A stretch of 64,000 nucleotides of DNA. Origin: Anisakis pegreffii. Its lineage: Eukaryota; Nematoda; Chromadorea; Rhabditida; Anisakidae. This document shows positions 37,733 to 52,385 of the stretch, in pieces. Position numbers and translations under genes: made by a program. Numbering within the stretch: position 1 is the first letter of the stretch; each line of letters begins with the position of its first letter. The notes under the pieces were generated by a model, which was given only the letters and a program-made list of their open reading frames with translations, had not been told where the DNA came from and made no database searches. Location: NCBI GenBank assembly GCA_035041965.1, contig JAPYMA010000105.1, forward strand, positions 124,001-188,000, in the 5' to 3' direction.

Positions 37733-40048
37733 CAAATGTATTTCTGATCTTCATTTGCTGCAGCTGCTTCTTAGTGTATATGATATGATTGATATAATAA
37801 GGAGTTAGACATCTTCGCAAGCCTTTCATATCTGATTCGAACAGCAATAAATTATCATATTTTTTCACACACACATATTCTTAAAACATTTCAAAATTGG
37901 CATCGTTCAATGGTTTTTGTAAATGTACAACGGGTTTATAGATGCCCTTCAGAGAGTCATTTCGGTGATCATTTCACCATGAGTATTGTCCTCTTTAAGC
38001 AGATTTTGATGCAAACTCAAACACATTTGAATGGCAGTTATTTATGTTTTTGAGCAATACACAAATTCGTTTCTTGAAAATTCGATTCAAACTGATTCGG
38101 GAATGCGATTGTTTGACAGATTCGACAATACTTGTTCAAACAAGTAACGAAATGAATACATTTTGTGCAGTTGAATCGATAAGAGTAATCAAGAAAAATT
38201 TAGATTATCGAACGTTTTGAGCGAACAAAATGGAGGAGGAGGATTCATGGAATATCATTGCTGCAAAAAAAAACTTTTTGGTGTTACTTTTTGCATTCAT
38301 CTTTGATCGGAGAGAAATGTGTGTACGTATTACGTTTGATGGAAAGAAACGTGTTGTTGAAATGAACATGTTTGATAAGTTGCCATCGAATAATCGATTT
38401 TTGAGTGAACCTCTCGTTCACAGTACTAATTTCGATTGGGGAAAGTCTCACGATTGCATCAAAAGAAATGTGGCCACTTCTCAACTGAATCAAACACCTA
38501 TACATTTATGTTTGGGTGTTAACGACCTCTAGCAACTCTTTCACAACGATAAATCCTCATTTACAAACACTCGATATCATAATTGCAATTCCAATATTAC
38601 GGATAGCAAATCATTAGAGCGAATATCCACTTCATGATCTTTTGAATAATACCTTTGTCCAGCCAGAAAAATAGTTGAATTTATCAATAGTGCATAGAAT
38701 ATTTTGATAATTTAACTATGGTGTATGAACTGTTGGGGATAATTTTACTAACATTAGGATTTGAGCATGTTTTAGATGGTAATAGTGCTGCATAATGGAA
38801 AAATAAACAGCAAAGTAATTAACACAAAATGTCATAAGTTTATATGAATCAAATTATCGAGCAAAAAAAGATAGCATTAAATTGTTCTTTTGGCACATAA
38901 TTTCATGCGTCATGTTTCATTCCCTCGAGATAACTGCATTAAAAATATACTGCAACTTGTTAGTTTAATTAAGAGTTGGATAAAGGATCGCTGTTTTACA
39001 CGATCCATGAACACGATTCGCCGAATGCGTTCATCGAATAAATGAACGCATAAGCCGTGTGAATCAATACCATAGATATATCCGAACGCGTGCTGAATCC
39101 AAGTCGTTAGTTGGATAAAATTCTTTTCATTCCATGCGTTTTTATCGTAGCATCCCTAATTGAATATCATTTCAATTATCTATTACATTATCAATTTTAT
39201 TAAACATTTGATGAGAGTTACCAATACCAATACGTTATATTCTTCAGAACATTGATAGAGAATCAATTAAGGGGCTGAACTTCATGTTCATCTCTTTTTT
39301 GATCGAATATTTGATCGTGCGCCCATCCTTTTATGGCTGAATTTTCGAAGCCTTTTCTGGAATCTATGCTCAGCGCCCGTAGAATTCATTAATTTTTGAA
39401 TTATGATGCTGCCTTTCGAAAGCCAATTTTGGTTTTAAAAAAGGAATAGTTTGACGTCAATCCTTCTCTTTGTTCATCTTTCAATTGCACATTTATGTAA
39501 ACAACCTCAAAAAATAAGTTCAGCTATCGTGGAGCTACTCCTCTTAGTTTCCTTCATCCATCCTCTAAAGAGGAATTTGACAGTATTAGATAGGAATTGT
39601 GGGGTTGGTAGATCGTGCTGAACTGGTTTTTCATCTTTTTTCTTCCGTAATAATTTTTTTTCGATAATTATTTTTTCAAAATGCGTAATCGATTACAACC
39701 AATTAATCATACTGATACCACCGAAAAGTCCCTGATAGAAGATTCCTTGACCATCAGATTCTTCACTTTTCATGAGAGTTTCATCAGAGGATGGGGTGGA
39801 GAAGCGGAGTGGATTGATCTGGATTGTTGGAGGGAGGAATGGCCGTCTGTCATGTGGTCAAAGACGAAAGTGACAATCACTGATCTGTATCATACTCCAA
39901 GGATTTTGGCAAATGTCATGATCGGATGTATGTGCCGTTGGTGCGTGCGTCATCGGATGTAATTTCGGTCTACATCCATTCAACTAGTCATTCACCTTAT
40001 TTGATTATTTTTAAAGTGCTATCTCATGTATTGTATATTTGTGTAATC

Positions 40049-40140
40049 CAGTGGTTCCCAACCAATTTTTCTTGCCCGCACCTCTTGAAAAATTTTAAAA
40101 TGTACTCCCATCCCTCACAGCATCCATTCGGTATCTCTCA
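40049..40140. mobile_element. Possible hAT-like terminus
   Basis: CAGTGGTTCCCAACC at 40050 is the classic left-end word of hAT elements. No matching right end was found within reach, so this is probably a fragment. Confidence 0.35.
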
Positions 40141-43100
40141 TCCACTGCAGCGAGTGTCTGTAGCGCAGATAAATGCATACTATGAGAGTACATTCCAGAT
40201 TTTTTAAAAATGCACACGTTCAAGTGCATCATTAGCTTATTCAAACGTGTACTGATATTCGGAATTGTATCAAGAGAGAAGGCGCTATTATGAATTCATA
40301 GTTTCATTGAGGTGAGTTTGCGTATTGAGAGGTGCAGCTGTTCTTGAGCAAAACTCAAAAGAAATGTAACTGTTCATTCATTTCATCGCTGTTACATATT
40401 TAGCGATTTCTTGATAATGATACATAATAGCAATTTTATTGCTATTATATAGCGATGGAACTGTCCAACATTTGTTCAACTACTGGGTTTTGTTCGACAC
40501 GCTACTGCGATTTAGATTTTATTCACACAATTTATTCTCTTTCAATGCACAACTGAATATAAGATCCTCTACCGAGTCCAATGTGCATTTAAGCATGTAA
40601 TGTCAAATTACTCTAATAAGTGACAAACTAACCTTGCTTTCGAGAGGACTGCAACTTTTAAATTCAATTGACCTTTTTCGTTGTTCGAGTACTGAAGTTT
40701 GCATCAGTACTATATCATACACAAAGCATTTCGACAACTACCAAAATTCCTCAGTTGTTATCACACCTCATTAAGTCCTCTTAACAAAGTATCTTTCATT
40801 ATTTTGAATTCAGCTTCCTTTCAATTTAGTTAAAAGAACCACAGAATACTGTAAACCATTTCAGTACCACTTGCATCGAACTTGAGAATATTCTCGAAAA
40901 ATTAACATTCATCTTCTATGAGATACTCATTCCCTTCAATCCAAGCTAATCAGTGTAAATCATTATCGAATTAAAGCGTTCCTTCAGCCCCATTTAGAAA
41001 ACAGTACACCAAATATAATCTTACTGTTACTTTATTCTAATGATGATACATTGGTCAAACATTAACCAAATATTAGATTACTTCATTCATGCCTTCGAAT
41101 CACAATCACTAATTAAATGTGTCCGTCCGAAATCAATGACATATGGTAATCGTGATATCTGGAACATGCTCTTCAGACGTGTAGTCTATGCTTACAATAA
41201 AAAACTGTAATTTTCATAAAGACTACATCTTCCTCTAATCGTTGTCGATTGAACATCTCATTCATGATCAAAAAATGAACGAGACATTGATCAAGAAACG
41301 ATCATGACCGTTTCAGCAAAGAGTTTCTTATAGGTTTATATTTAAAGTGATTCATCCAAATTGACACAACATTTGCAATGAAATAATCGTTAATTTCAAA
41401 AGGTACTGAATCACTTCACTATGTGATTAAGCATCAACTAAATATTCACTTCATTGACACAATTCAAACAACTAACAATGACATTTTTGAATTTTTGTAT
41501 GCGAGTGCCGTAGAGTTTGCTTGAATACCGTTAGTCTGTGCTGGATGTGGTTTATCAGAAGTTATCTGATAAAAGTTCATGTACATTAAAGGAGGAGAGA
41601 TTTTCGCGTCTTTAATAAGCTTTGAGAATTCCTTTCTACCATATGCTCAGCAAGGGAACTCAGTTCCAAAAATACTCTTGTAGAACAAATAAAGTGGGGT
41701 ACAAATTCCATTCGATCACATAATTAAATTACGTTTGAGAAGAATTGTCGGTGATGAAGTGAGTTTTTTGAGGCTCTCAAGACAATATTTAATGGAACGT
41801 TCGAATACTGAGTTGCTTCGATTTGATCAACGCATTCTCGAACTTTAAGTTCGATGCAAACTTGTCACAACTTATCACACCTCTCCAGTGTACTCTTCAT
41901 CGTGCGAATTTGATTTGATAAATAATATTTCATTCTCGTCGAACCACATTTCTGGTCACATAAGCATTAGCATATGTGTGTAATTTCAGCGATAAACTTC
42001 CGAAAACCTCATTCATATTCTAAATTTGTTGGGATAATCGAAAAAATTAAAATCAAACATGAATGTTTTCAAATGACCAACGTTCAATTTATGTTGAAAA
42101 ACGCAATAACTCATCTATTCGTCAGTCAATCTCTGTGTTGTTTTTTTCAAGTGTGCTTCTTGCCGTTCATCTCTGCTAGTGCTCGAAGGCAATCCACTTG
42201 CATTTTTAATAAGATTTGAGGGATGACTGAGGGCAAGCAGTAAATACTAACACCTTCACTTGTCAGAAGACATTTGAAGCAGACGAGAAAATGGAAAATG
42301 AAATAAAAGTGATTGATTCAAACGTGGTGGATGGATACATTTTAGTGATTGATTTGACGAATGATACGATTGAAGTAGCAAACCGCTAGGAGAAGAACAA
42401 TGAATTTTTCGAGTGAATTATTCCATTTTAATGCTTATTTTTCGTAAGTAGCATGGTTAGATAATTTTAAACGGTTGATTTATTCGAAAGCATGCATTCA
42501 ACAGAAAAATTGAATTGTCTCAAATAAATTTCCGTTCAATTTTTTTGGAGTAATCACCTCTGCGATAATTGTTGAGGATAAGTCTTACGAAACACCACCA
42601 GAAAAACATCAACCATCCTGAAGTCTCTTTTCCAACGGGATGAGGCCAAAGTTAGAACGGATTAACTTCGTTCCAAAAGGCTCGTTGCGGCTTCATTGCG
42701 ACCACCAGAAACGTTCGTCAAAAACGTTTGTTCACTGCATCGGATTTACGTATCTATCCCTCATAAGTTATTGATTCGAGTTGTCTTTCAACATTTGGTT
42801 TGTTTGTTAGGAAGCTTGGATATTGAAGAATGATGTGTGATGTATTGTTAGTTCGATATTCGATTATTTATCTGTGCTTATCATCCAACATTGATGATGC
42901 GTTTCATCATACGTTCTTTATCACTTTCACACCTCTGCTGTGTAAAGAAATTAGTTGAAATGAAATTTATGTTTGGATGAAGATAAGTATTTGATGGCGA
43001 TAGTTAATAATTGAAATAAATGCTGTACGTTCGATTGGAATTTAAGTGGGATTCGAGTGAATGAAAGCGAAGTGATTAAATAACTAATTATTAATGTGAT

Positions 43101-46100
43101 GTCGACTGAATTTATCACAAAACGGATGGAAATCGAGAAGTGAATTTCGATGAAAGCTGAATGTTAAATCTTTGCTGAACATTTTTTGCTTATTCGAATG
43201 TAAAAGATTCCGTAGATGCAGTTTCATCATTAACGAATTTGTGAAAGACTCGTGAAGATGTACATAAAATCCACTTGGATGAAACCCTTCAAAGCTTACA
43301 CAATTATTCGTAGGTTTCCTCATAGAAACACGTTTACTTGAGATCTCAATGATCAGTCAAATATCTTCTCGTCGCAAAATTAGTCAAGAACACTTGAGCA
43401 AACTACTCACTGCGTTCTTCATGATATGTCGGTGTATATGCTCGAGAATCAATCCAATTTTTGGTAGTCATTTCGTTAAGTGGCAACGAAGTGGAACGGA
43501 CGATGCAGCAATGCCAGTTCGACGAATCGTCTAAAATCACATTTTAACTACAAGGTGGATTTTGTTTAGAAATATTTGAAAAAATGTTAATCATAAACAC
43601 AACTCAGTCAGACTAACGAATAAACAAATATTTTTTTGATTAGTCTACCAAACGTGTGCGAACTGATCGTGAGCAAAAAGCGTTGCCGTTCAGTCAGATT
43701 CAGGTCATCGAAATGCTTATATTTCAAGGATGGGTCATAGTCTTCTAATTTCAATCTTGCAAATTTTTGCAGAAATTTAAAACCTTCTAATTTTAGTCTA
43801 TTCAGCACAGCTTGCAGATTTCAGCATGGCTTGATTCACTCGTCTATACGTCTAAATTTAGTGTCGCACTCAGAAAATGCACTCCTTCCTTTAATTCATA
43901 AACATTTCAGGCAACACATCACCTTTCAATAATTTCGAGTTCCAATTAAGAAAGTGACTTATCTATCTACTTGATGGCTAATTTTGAAGTGCCAGTTCAA
44001 CATTTTTTGCTTAAGGAATTCGGATTAGATTCAGTGATATTCGATGCACTATGCTTTATAACTGATCAATCATGTTTAAAGAGAGTGTCATCGAGGCATA
44101 TGCAATAGCCTTTTCATCTTGCTTGAGTAATGATCTATCCATCATTCCTTTTGACGGCTCTCGGCTCCGTTCACATTTCCGGCACAGCACAAAATAACTA
44201 TCGTACTGTTCAAAGATTTTTTAAAATTTTAAAGAATTGATCAAGAAGTAATTCCGAAATATATGCTCATTCATTAGAACATAAGTTCATTTTATGCCCG
44301 AAATATATGAATGTTGCATTCATTAATGTCATTCTACTTTATATGCAAGCAAGATTACGGACAGCTCACTCTGTTCTGCTTATGCACATCAACTTTGTGA
44401 AATGACTTTTGAACATTGTTCATGCATTCATATTTTATGTTCATTAATTTGTTATCTATGGGGAATTGAGTGGGGAAAATACAAAGGTTACCTTACAAGA
44501 CCAATCGGTCCATCGATTAATGTCAAAAACGAGTCGGGCGGATGGTCTAAATGAGACTGAGTCACGAAAATGAGCGAGTATTATCGATATTGCTGAGTGA
44601 AGCCGCGTGCTGCAATCATCTCTTAATTTCACATTCTCAGTAATCAGTTTTGATACCGTAACCAATCAACATTTATTTTTTTACCCATCCTGACGAGCAC
44701 ATTCTATTTATGCAACTCAGATTTAATGACCTTCGCTATCAATTCGTTTTTTTGCAACAGTTGATTTGGACGGCAAATGCAATAGTTGCTTTTTGATAAC
44801 GAATTCGTATTGAATTCATTCAATCTTGCTAAAAACTCATCTCAAACATTTTTATACTATTCATTTACCATCGCTGCTCTCTTCGCTGAACAAATCTGCC
44901 AGTATTCATTCCATGCAATCAAACACTTTTGCAGAATTGACCCAATTACTTGAGAAAATTGCAGTTGCATGGTGATGTGCATTCAGCAATATTCAAGCCG
45001 TCATCCACTGCATCTTGTTCGAGAATCTGTCTCATTCCAGTAATTGATAAGTGATTGCTTGCCAAGAATGTCTGTCTGTGTATTTGCTTTATCCTGATGA
45101 CGATACTGATCGATTGAGAATGTTCGAATGATGTTCTTACTCAGTGCCTTACTTGCTCACAGTTGATTTATTTCATTATGAAAACATTTATCCACATTCC
45201 AAACTTTTACTACAGCCACTTTCAATCAAGTTGATCTTATGATTCATAGTCGTAATATTAATCTAATAATAATAGCTAAATTGATGATATTTCTGTTGAT
45301 CATAATATGCACTTGCGTACAGCAATAATTTTTATACGCCTAAAGCATTTTCTCTTTAGAATTCATTCATCATAATATGTATATTTTTGGATTATAATGT
45401 CCGCAGAGAACCAAGTGATATATATTACATTTTGATGATCCGTCATTAAAAGATTCATCTAAGGATGCTCATGATTACGACTACATTGATGATGAGTAGT
45501 CAACAAACTTTCATCTTCTTGTACAGCTCCGAATATTCTCCCCGTTCATTATCATCATTGCATGCTTATTTATCTTGCATTTTCCAACATTCGTAATTAC
45601 ACAGTCTGAAATGATCAGACAAATGATCAAAAGAGCTAATGCGGCGGTATACCGCAAAGTTGTTGTTATTAGATCAAATCTCATCCAGAATCGAATAACT
45701 TCAATATAATTTGAAATGCACCTCAAGAAACAGGCATATAATCGTTAGCTAATGACATGAATGATAGATATAATGATATAAACACATTGTTCATCAATCA
45801 ACATATCAAAAGGCAACAGCTGGAGTTTCATATCAAAATGAATGTTACGTAAACTGCTGTGGAAGTGTACTCTTTCGATATTAACGTCGACCGATGTTGG
45901 AACATAATCGCAAGCCGTATTCGCTTAGATTTTCGGATTGAAGTGAATAAGCAATTAGTGGTTGGTTTTTATTCATTTGTGGAACAACAAATGTTTACTC
46001 AGTTGTTCCGAATCACTACCATAACCATTTATTCATTTATGCGTATGCAGAGATCATTCTCAAACAATGCCCATCTTTTATTGTTGCTAGTTCGAGTGGA

Positions 46101-49100
46101 AAATCGACTACTCATTGCATTCATTCATCACGCATGAATTGTATTTCGATGAGGATAGTATCAGGAATAAATTTGTGAAGCAGTGAAATAATTAAACAAT
46201 AACTGAACACTATGATGAATGAATTTGCTCATCATCATGAAACGCCGTTAACAAATGAAGCTTATTATTAATACTATAGGAGTGGTACTCATTCGAAGAG
46301 CGATGTTTTCTTGCACTTACGCGTTCGTTACTGATGCATTCAAATGTGCATCATTCAGAAGCACACATCCGTGAATGATAGATCGGTTCAGACGATGATT
46401 TATTCAGTTGGACGTCTTTTATTCGCGAATCACTTCCGTTACCCAATAAGCATGTGTCTGAAGCAGTTAAAGCATTTATCATAGAATATGACTTAATTGA
46501 GCAAAATATTTTTAATCGTCGAATAAAACCACGTTGATAAGTATCATGTTTTATTTCGTTAATCGTCATCAGATTATTTAATCTGAAATCTCATACGTCC
46601 ATGTCTATATTTGCACTTCTACTCTCTCTTGGATAAATCGACAAATCGTCGTTTATTTACAAATGGTATTTTCAGCATTGAAACACTTGAGTATATGAGA
46701 ATACTTCTATTGTTCGTATATAATGCGTATATCTGATATCCATTTGTTCTGAAACATCCCACATTTCCGATATTATTCAATCTGCCTGCATTCAATCTGG
46801 ACTAGTTTATTCGTTAGCACCAATAGTTCTGTTTCCTTATTCGTTCTCTTCGCTTATCGTGCGAATAAACAAATAATAATAATCGTGCGCAAATGAATAA
46901 AAAGAGAGTGAATCATGACAAGTGAACATTGAAATTATGTTACAAGGAACAATGTTTTCATCATAATCATTCATATGCACTCAAAACCCTCTTAATCGTA
47001 TAGAAGTTGTTCATTAGAAATTGCAGACCGCAACGTTCATTCAGCATTTGGCTGTTTCATGCAATCGCTTCGTCGTCTCATTTATAAAGTGGCTAAATAT
47101 ACTTCCTGCATCGTTTCATATCATATAACATCGCAGAATTGTGAGATTAATCACACATCGGTGTCAATTTCCTGTTGTTCAGACACGAACCATTAACTGG
47201 AGAGTGCAGCGTCGCCCATTTGGGATTTGATTCTAGATCCTGAATGAAACTGTCATAATTTTAGCATTCTCAGTAGCAGTACAAATCGCGTTTTCTAGAT
47301 GGCGTACATCACATGAATCTTAACAGAAACCCCTCACAATTAATTAAACTTTTGAACTAAGTATAAACTCGATCTGTTATATTAGTGGTCATCATTTAGC
47401 TAATGTCGTGATCACATTTTATAACTTTATGTCAAAAAAAGCAGTAATCTGCGTATGAATTAATCAATAAATAACGCCGAATGGTCATTCTGAAAGTACA
47501 CTTTGTATGTGTTTGCTAGAATGGCACGAACACGAAGAATCACAAATAAGGTTTACTTATGCTCTTGAACACTTGTGCTTAACCACTCTCTTTTGTTCAA
47601 AGGAAATCTGCTGCATTCAGATATTGTTTTTGTTTGAAATTAAGATTTCAATACGATGAAAATAAATATTTCATCAACATTTACAGTATTCCTCAAACAC
47701 TTCTTATTTTTCTCAATTTCAAACTGATTTATTGTTATCGTAATTATTCATTTCAAAATCAGCATATTCTTCATTATTCACTCGTTCCTTTGGCGAACTC
47801 TTTCCGTGTCCACTAACAGTCAGCTATTTTTTCTCTTATTGACACGCACAATTGAATCGAGTAAACAAGTACACCCGAATATTCCAATACACGTATAAAT
47901 ACGATTGTCTATGGGCTATTATATCCACTGAAAAGAATCTCCATTTCAACCGAACATTTATTGGAATTTGTAATCTAAATTAGATTATACGCTAATCACT
48001 GATCGATTTGAGATATCATTCATTCCAGTTATGTAAAATAATATAATGTGGGCATTTTTATGAGTATGGGGATAGTTGCATTGAATTCACTTGATGTATT
48101 TATTCATTTTTCACTCGTTTCATGTGAAGTATCGAAGAGAGGAATGTTTTTATGCTGAAGTATAGGTTGGCACTGTATTTCGATTATACAGTTGTAATAA
48201 TCTGTAGTTGGTTTATCTTACTGTTAGAAGATTTTGTGCATTTCAATAGGTAAGTGCACTGGATTGATTTGAACAGATGGTATACGTTACAATATATTCG
48301 TTTATTCATTGCATCGTTCGAATTTTTCGGGTAATATAATATTTTGAAGAAGATCAAATGAGTAGAGGAATATAGAGTGGATGAAGTGAACTGTTGCTGT
48401 TCGCTATTCGATTCTTATTCGATTCCTGCACACTCCAAAAAATTCATTTTCTTACTGGATTTTTGCCCTTTCATCTTGATTGACGTCAGTATTGGATTGG
48501 ATTTAATGTATGTATGTAGTATGGGTATATGATGAGATGCGATGCGATGCGTGGAATAGAATGCGATGGGTTGATTAGATGACATTGACTTGGCGACATG
48601 GTACCGAGATACCAATGGATGGATGGTCTTGCAGTTAAAATCAGTTAGACCAGTGAACAGGTCAAATTTGAACGGAACAGCTCATCATGATGATGAGGGA
48701 CAATATAATAATGCTGATATGCTTAATCTTCTTATTCCGCAATAAACGCTAGCGTTTATGAATGCATTTGAAGGACTCACATTGCTTCAAAACAAAAACG
48801 CATGGATGCGAGTCGATATCCGAATGATTGCAATGCTGCTGATGTTTGTGCTGTGTTGCATCGAGCGTATGCTTGGATTGTCGTAACCAGGCAATAACGA
48901 ATCTAATCGAATGATCGGTCGATTCCTCGATCATTTTCAAAGTCAGAACTTTATGTTGCATGAAAAGACACTAATTATATGCACATGGTATGTCTCGCAT
49001 GGTATAATTAATAATGCGAATTTATAATTACTTCGTATTGTTAGTGCACAGTTCATAGTATATCTCACTTGTGCATTCGATGGTATGAATGACGAGCAAA

Positions 49101-50857
49101 ACCTTTGAATGAAGCACCTCAATTTAAGTATATTCACAACATATGTGGTCTTCAGAAGCGAACTAATCTCATTCACTATCATTACTCGAATTATTTCACC
49201 CAACTAAATTTCCCATCTCACCGTCAGCAATAATTGCATCTTCAGTCATTCTAATCGAATCCTCAGTCGAGCGATGTGTTTGTGGAGCTTGTTCAGTCGG
49301 CTGCTCGTTGTTTTATAAGGCTGCATATCAAACGCTGAATATCTGATATTGAACAGGGGTTCAAACTTATCTATTATTTGTTATTTGTCCGAATGGTTGT
49401 TGGTAATTGCCAATTCATCTAACATCTTATTCATTTGTCGACGATGACTGCTCTCGAATAACTTTTAAAGAGCGACAATTATTTGTTAGTGGATAGCGTT
49501 TAATCATCATAAACGCTCTTATCCAAAACTTCAACACTCATCTCGACATCGTTTCCTCATTACGCAAACATTCGCTTTGCATGCATACATGTTATGTGCT
49601 CTTTTGATTATATTGTCATTTCTATTATTCAAAAACAAGCATAGAACAATGCCACTTTTTGAGGAGGGAGAGTAGCTCGGTTCTCTTCGTATATGATCTA
49701 TCAGATTCCATGGGGCATCGGATTTGCATCCATCAGTGCTACAACGTCACTTACAATTATCAGATTAATACATTCAGTCAGTTAATCCTCTAGCCCTCAA
49801 TACAGAACCCTTTTATCCTCAGAAAGGTTGTGTCATGTAAGTGATAAAATATGAGATATGTAAGCAATGTGATCGAATATTCGTCGTTCGATGGCCACTC
49901 CGCAATTCGGTGCTCAAATGAAAATGACCTGTTCAGTGCGTACGATCCATTGTTGATCGCCAATGGTAAGTAGCTGACTGAGTGAATGCATGCTGAAATT
50001 ACCCGAACTGGTGAATATTTGTGCCTTTTTTAAAAATGCTTATGAAGATCAAAGCAAACTTGAATCAGCTAACCTTCACATCAATTATATTCAGCAGATG
50101 GTTGTTGGTTCATAAGAATGTGCAAGTTTTCGTGACAATTTGCTGATTGTAAACGCTTATGAAGATTCAAATTGATAATTCATGAATATTCTCAAAAACG
50201 AGCACTGCTATGTAGCAAATAAAAATGCAGCAATTCATTTTATTGTTCTTTCATTCCGTAGTGACAAATAAAACGTTTTCAACTGAGAACGGCGCATTTC
50301 CTAAAATGCCGTTATGCCTGTGCTCTCTGATACTCTGAAAGTGTCGTATTAAATTCAATCAAATTAAATTTAATACTTGTGCTATGAATTGGTGTGCTGC
50401 AAAACTTGCTTATAGCTAATTGCATTTCATATGTATGGGAATTGAGTTCAGAAGTTCAAACATACTTTTGGATGGTAGGCTTCATCGTGTTTATCGATCA
50501 GATGATCAGATGATCTGTAAAGAGGCAATTGTAGAAGCTGTTGATCTACGAGATCAGTACTTTTATTTAGTGCGTGAAGTTGGCGGTACTTATTGAGATT
50601 ACTCGTGAATTTATGCATGAATATCATAACGAGAACTATCGAAGTGCCAACTGAATTGAATGATGAGCGTATTCGTACTCGGATTCTGTTAACGATTTAT
50701 TACTCAATTCAGTTTGAATCCGAAATTCGCTCGCAGCAAACATATTCCATTCTATTATCTTCGATCAGAACATTAACTTGATTTTTTATGCATTTGCTTC
50801 ATTTCAGTGTTCTTTCCAGCTGAAAATGTTTTCATTTTCTCACGAATTTATTCTAAA

Positions 50858-50900
50858 AAGGAATAAATAATTTATAAATAATAATAAATAATAATAAATT
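50858..50900. repeat. AAT-type microsatellite
   Basis: An AT-only stretch made mostly of AAT and AAAT units, slightly interrupted. Confidence 0.6.
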
Positions 50901-52371
50901 TCTTCTTTACAACTTATGTGCTGTGTCAGCGATGCATTCGCATCATCACTCCTTTCTCTATTCAATGCATTTTTGTACTTTATCCAACATTTTTTAATGC
51001 TTTCGCTGAAAATCTTTTTCGAATTTCAAAATCTAGAATCGATGATGATTGGATTATACGACTGATCGCATACAACAGATGCATTTCTTTTTTAATCAGC
51101 TTCTTCTCACAACTTCACTGATGTGCTTTTTAGGCGAGCAAGTTCTAAATGGATTACAAGATTATGGAATCACTCGGAAATTGTATCCGAATTGTAACTC
51201 AAATCTAATACCAAATTGTTCTATTTCATTAACAAAACTTAATTCTTCAGACAATTACGTTCGAAACTTCAATCATTCCTTTAATCATTATTGAAACAGA
51301 AATCTTCTCGAGCAGATTGCTTTAGAATAGAATTCTCACAAATGCTTGTGCAAATGTTTATGTATGATGTTCTGATACATTTTTTTTAGCTATCAAAAAT
51401 AGACTACTGAGCGCATCATTAAATTATGCATTTCAACAGAGAACCTGATTCGAACTTGATGGCCATTAAAAGCACATAACAAGAACAACAACAATAATTC
51501 TTTAAGCTAATGTTACGAAACGAGATGGATGCATTTTGAAACTGATTTATTGACTCGAACGTCAGCGAAATGTTTTAGTATTCGTTTCGAAAGATGTTGC
51601 TTCGAGTGTATCGTTTAATGGATTTTCATTTCTGTAGGTGGTATGAAAGGAGGCATTATCGAGCTGCTCTGATGATATATCCAATGGATTTAGGGTTATT
51701 GATGATGCAGTATCACTGAACTGAATGCCAATCATCAGCTCGTCATCTTGATTTAACACTTCCGAATGTCCGTATCAAATTTCTGTGAATGTTTCGATTC
51801 TTCTCGTTGTAAATTCACTCGTGCAATCGTTTATGCATTATTTATGCACGCATCTTCTCGTTATCGTTACCTTCTCCTCGTGTTCGAGTGCGATGCCCTT
51901 CGACAAATGTTTCAAGATTCGTTCGTATCCTTCAATTAACCTCTTCCATAAATAATGTTTACTGGTCACATATTCACAAAAAATATATAAGCAAACTAAA
52001 GGTTGTTTTCAAGCATCAGCAATCCATTATCATACATCACTCTATTATTCATTCATCTTGATTAACACCACATCTCGCTCACTTCTGATTATACTATCAC
52101 ATATTTTAATGTCACTCAGTTATTTTTCATGTTCTGAATTGCAATCATTCCATGATAAAAACAGTGACAAATCCTTTCATCAACAGTGACATTATGAAGT
52201 GAATCGATTCTCTGCTACGTGTCTGTCACTCATATTCATTCGATATAAACAATCATAAAACAAGTGAATTGTTTTACTGTGACTAACTGTCAGTAAGAAA
52301 TGATTTATCGAATTGTTTCAGGACGAAGTAATCTAAGGATTTGCTAAGTAAGGTGTATTTATTCATTTTAT

Positions 52372-52385
52372 GCTTCTTCAGCAAT
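52372..52385 (+). promoter_or_regulatory. Candidate spliced-leader acceptor of the GPCR gene
   Basis: A pyrimidine-rich TTCTTCAG ends at 52381, four bases before the ATG at 52386. An acceptor this close to a start codon with no coding exon before it is typical of nematode trans-splicing. It could instead end a cis intron after an untranslated exon. Confidence 0.45.

Larger units (their letters stand above)
30267..52385. other. Gene-poor stretch of about 22 kb upstream of the GPCR
   Basis: No chain of exons, recognisable domain or RNA gene was found. Open frames are all short (about 113 codons or fewer) and lack family similarity. The stretch holds an 846-bp hAT-like element, two further hAT-like ends, a perfect hairpin, and small AT-rich microsatellites. 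It may contain distal regulatory DNA of the neuronal-type receptor downstream, or unrecognised fast-evolving or non-coding genes. Confidence 0.5.

Noticed and set aside
38230..38532. 100-codon frame in the gene-poor interval
   Set aside because: No recognisable domain or splice partners; length is possible by chance over 22 kb.
39681..39962. 93-codon frame near hAT-like fragments
   Set aside because: Composition is unremarkable and it lies beside repeat fragments; no transposase motif was seen.
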